Source: an uncultured bacterium (GTDB taxonomy: Bacteria; Armatimonadota; UBA5829; DSUL01). From it: a stretch of DNA of 6,684 nucleotides. Below, one piece after another: positions 6,274 through 6,684 of the stretch. A program made the translations under genes and the position numbers. Within the stretch, counting starts at the first letter, position 1. Each line of letters starts with the position of its first letter. The notes beneath the pieces were generated by a model, which did not search any database, was not told where the DNA came from, and saw nothing but the letters and a program-made list of their open reading frames with translations. The stretch covers positions 1-6,684 of the forward strand of contig CALCJH010000003.1 of assembly GCA_937967775.1 (NCBI GenBank), given 5' to 3'.

Positions 6274-6684
6274 TCAGAACCCCGGATCCGGCTCCGGAGG
6301 CGGGCCCATCGGTCCGCCTGGCGGAGGACCATCCATCGGAGGAGGCCCACCCGGAGGCGGAGGTCCTATCGGCTGTCCCGGCCTCTCGTCCCGTTCGGGA
6401 AGCCGCGGCCAGATGCGCTTCCGGCGTTCCTGCCGCTCCTTGAGGATCTCGGTGAGCTTGCGGTTCTGCTCGGGCGTCAGTAACCTGCGCACGCCGGTCC
6501 AGAATTCGATGCCTTCTACGATCACCTGCGAGCGCAACCTTCCGATCTGCTCCACCAGATTCTTGGCGCGCGCCGCGTCAGGCTGGTCTTTCAGAAGTTC
6601 CTCGGAAAGCTGGCGGTAGAGCGGCGGCAGCTGCTCCATGGTCTCCCTGACCTTTTTGCCCGTGGCCTCGGCGAGCTGGCGGAT
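6274..6684 (-). CDS. Spy/CpxP-like (LTxxQ) protein with proline/glycine-rich tail, 5' end missing
   Basis: This minus-strand gene ends at the TGA complementary to 6274-6276. The frame stays open to the window edge, giving 136 visible residues. The visible part is mostly charged alpha helix and contains RRLLTPEQNRKL (LTPEQ at visible residues 69-73), the hallmark of periplasmic Spy/CpxP/heavy-metal-sensor proteins. The family acts in the envelope as chaperones or stress and metal sensors. The helical part is followed by a low-complexity tail of about 35 residues built from GPP, PPGGP and Met-containing units, ending EPDPGF. An internal ATG (complement of 6637-6639) has AGGGAG 3 nt before it, but starting there would leave no signal peptide, and the open frame upstream continues the helix, so the true start is probably beyond 6684. 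The family call rests on one motif and the helical pattern. Confidence 0.65.
   Translation of the reverse strand: MRQLAEATGKKVRETMEQLPPLYRQLSEELLKDQPDAARAKNLVEQIGRLRSQVIVEGIEFWTGVRRLLTPEQNRKLTEILKERQERRKRIWPRLPERDERPGQPIGPPPPGGPPPMDGPPPGGPMGPPPEPDPGF
6289..6370 (-). repeat. Low-complexity GGAGG/GGCGG tract encoding the Pro/Gly tail
   Basis: The plus strand shows recurring GGAGGCGGG, GGCGGAGGA, GGAGGAGGC and GGAGGCGGAGG units. On the minus strand they are CCN-rich proline codons alternating with glycine codons, encoding the PPP and GGP units of the Spy-like protein. The imperfect repetition suggests growth by slippage. The plus-strand GGAGG motifs resemble ribosome binding sites, but no plus-strand gene uses them. 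Confidence 0.6.

Noticed and set aside
6289..6370. GGAGG-rich tract as a cluster of ribosome sites or a CRISPR-like array
   Set aside because: There are no regular spacers and no conserved repeat length. It is explained by Pro/Gly codons on the minus strand.
6128..6619. 163-codon plus-strand frame across the terminator and the Spy-like region
   Set aside because: It runs through a strong terminator hairpin and overlaps the end of the membrane-protein gene. The minus strand gives the LTPEQ motif and a stop placed just before the same terminator.

Overview
This GC-rich window looks like chromosomal DNA from a Gram-negative-type bacterium with an outer membrane and a large set of secreted proteins. 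The best guess is Armatimonadota, with Planctomycetota or Verrucomicrobiota as alternatives. The evidence is: (i) the tail of a PEP-CTERM/exosortase substrate; (ii) a prepilin-like protein with an FTLIELLVVIAVIAILAA leader, the FPVFA extension common in Armatimonadota, and a perfect H-X9-DG C-terminal motif; (iii) a large polytopic membrane protein of the DUF6785/DUF6784 type. No phylogenetic marker is present, so the phylum is an inference.

Layout. Positions 1-162 hold the end of a PEP-CTERM surface protein. Positions 264-1073 encode the prepilin-like H-X9-DG protein. Its stop codon overlaps by one base (TGATG) the start of a beta-propeller phytase-like lipoprotein (1073-2188). A very GC-rich hairpin and a weak promoter candidate separate this pair from sucD (2284-3153), the alpha subunit of succinyl-CoA synthetase, which has no sucC beside it here. 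After 88 bp comes an NADP-type beta-hydroxyacid dehydrogenase of the 3-hydroxyisobutyrate dehydrogenase/GarR family (3242-4171). A GTG-initiated 661-residue membrane protein of unknown function follows 53 bp later (4225-6210). A 12-bp-stem bidirectional terminator (6219-6246) separates it from a convergent, partial Spy/CpxP-like gene with a proline/glycine-rich tail on the minus strand (6274-6684).

How the genes fit together. The left third is cell-surface material: an exosortase substrate, a pseudopilin-like protein and a probable outer-membrane lipoprotein whose fold suggests release of phosphate from phytate or a related phosphoester. The middle is central metabolism (TCA cycle) plus a small-molecule reductase. 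The reductase and the membrane protein lie in line and may be co-transcribed, so a transporter/enzyme relationship is possible but unproven.

I see no CRISPR array, tRNA or rRNA gene, insertion sequence, phage gene or defence cassette. I do not see a clear undescribed system. The points most worth following up are the translationally coupled prepilin/phytase pair with a repeat-flanked hairpin at the junction, the OPT-like features of the membrane protein, and the atypical residues in the phytase and SucD.
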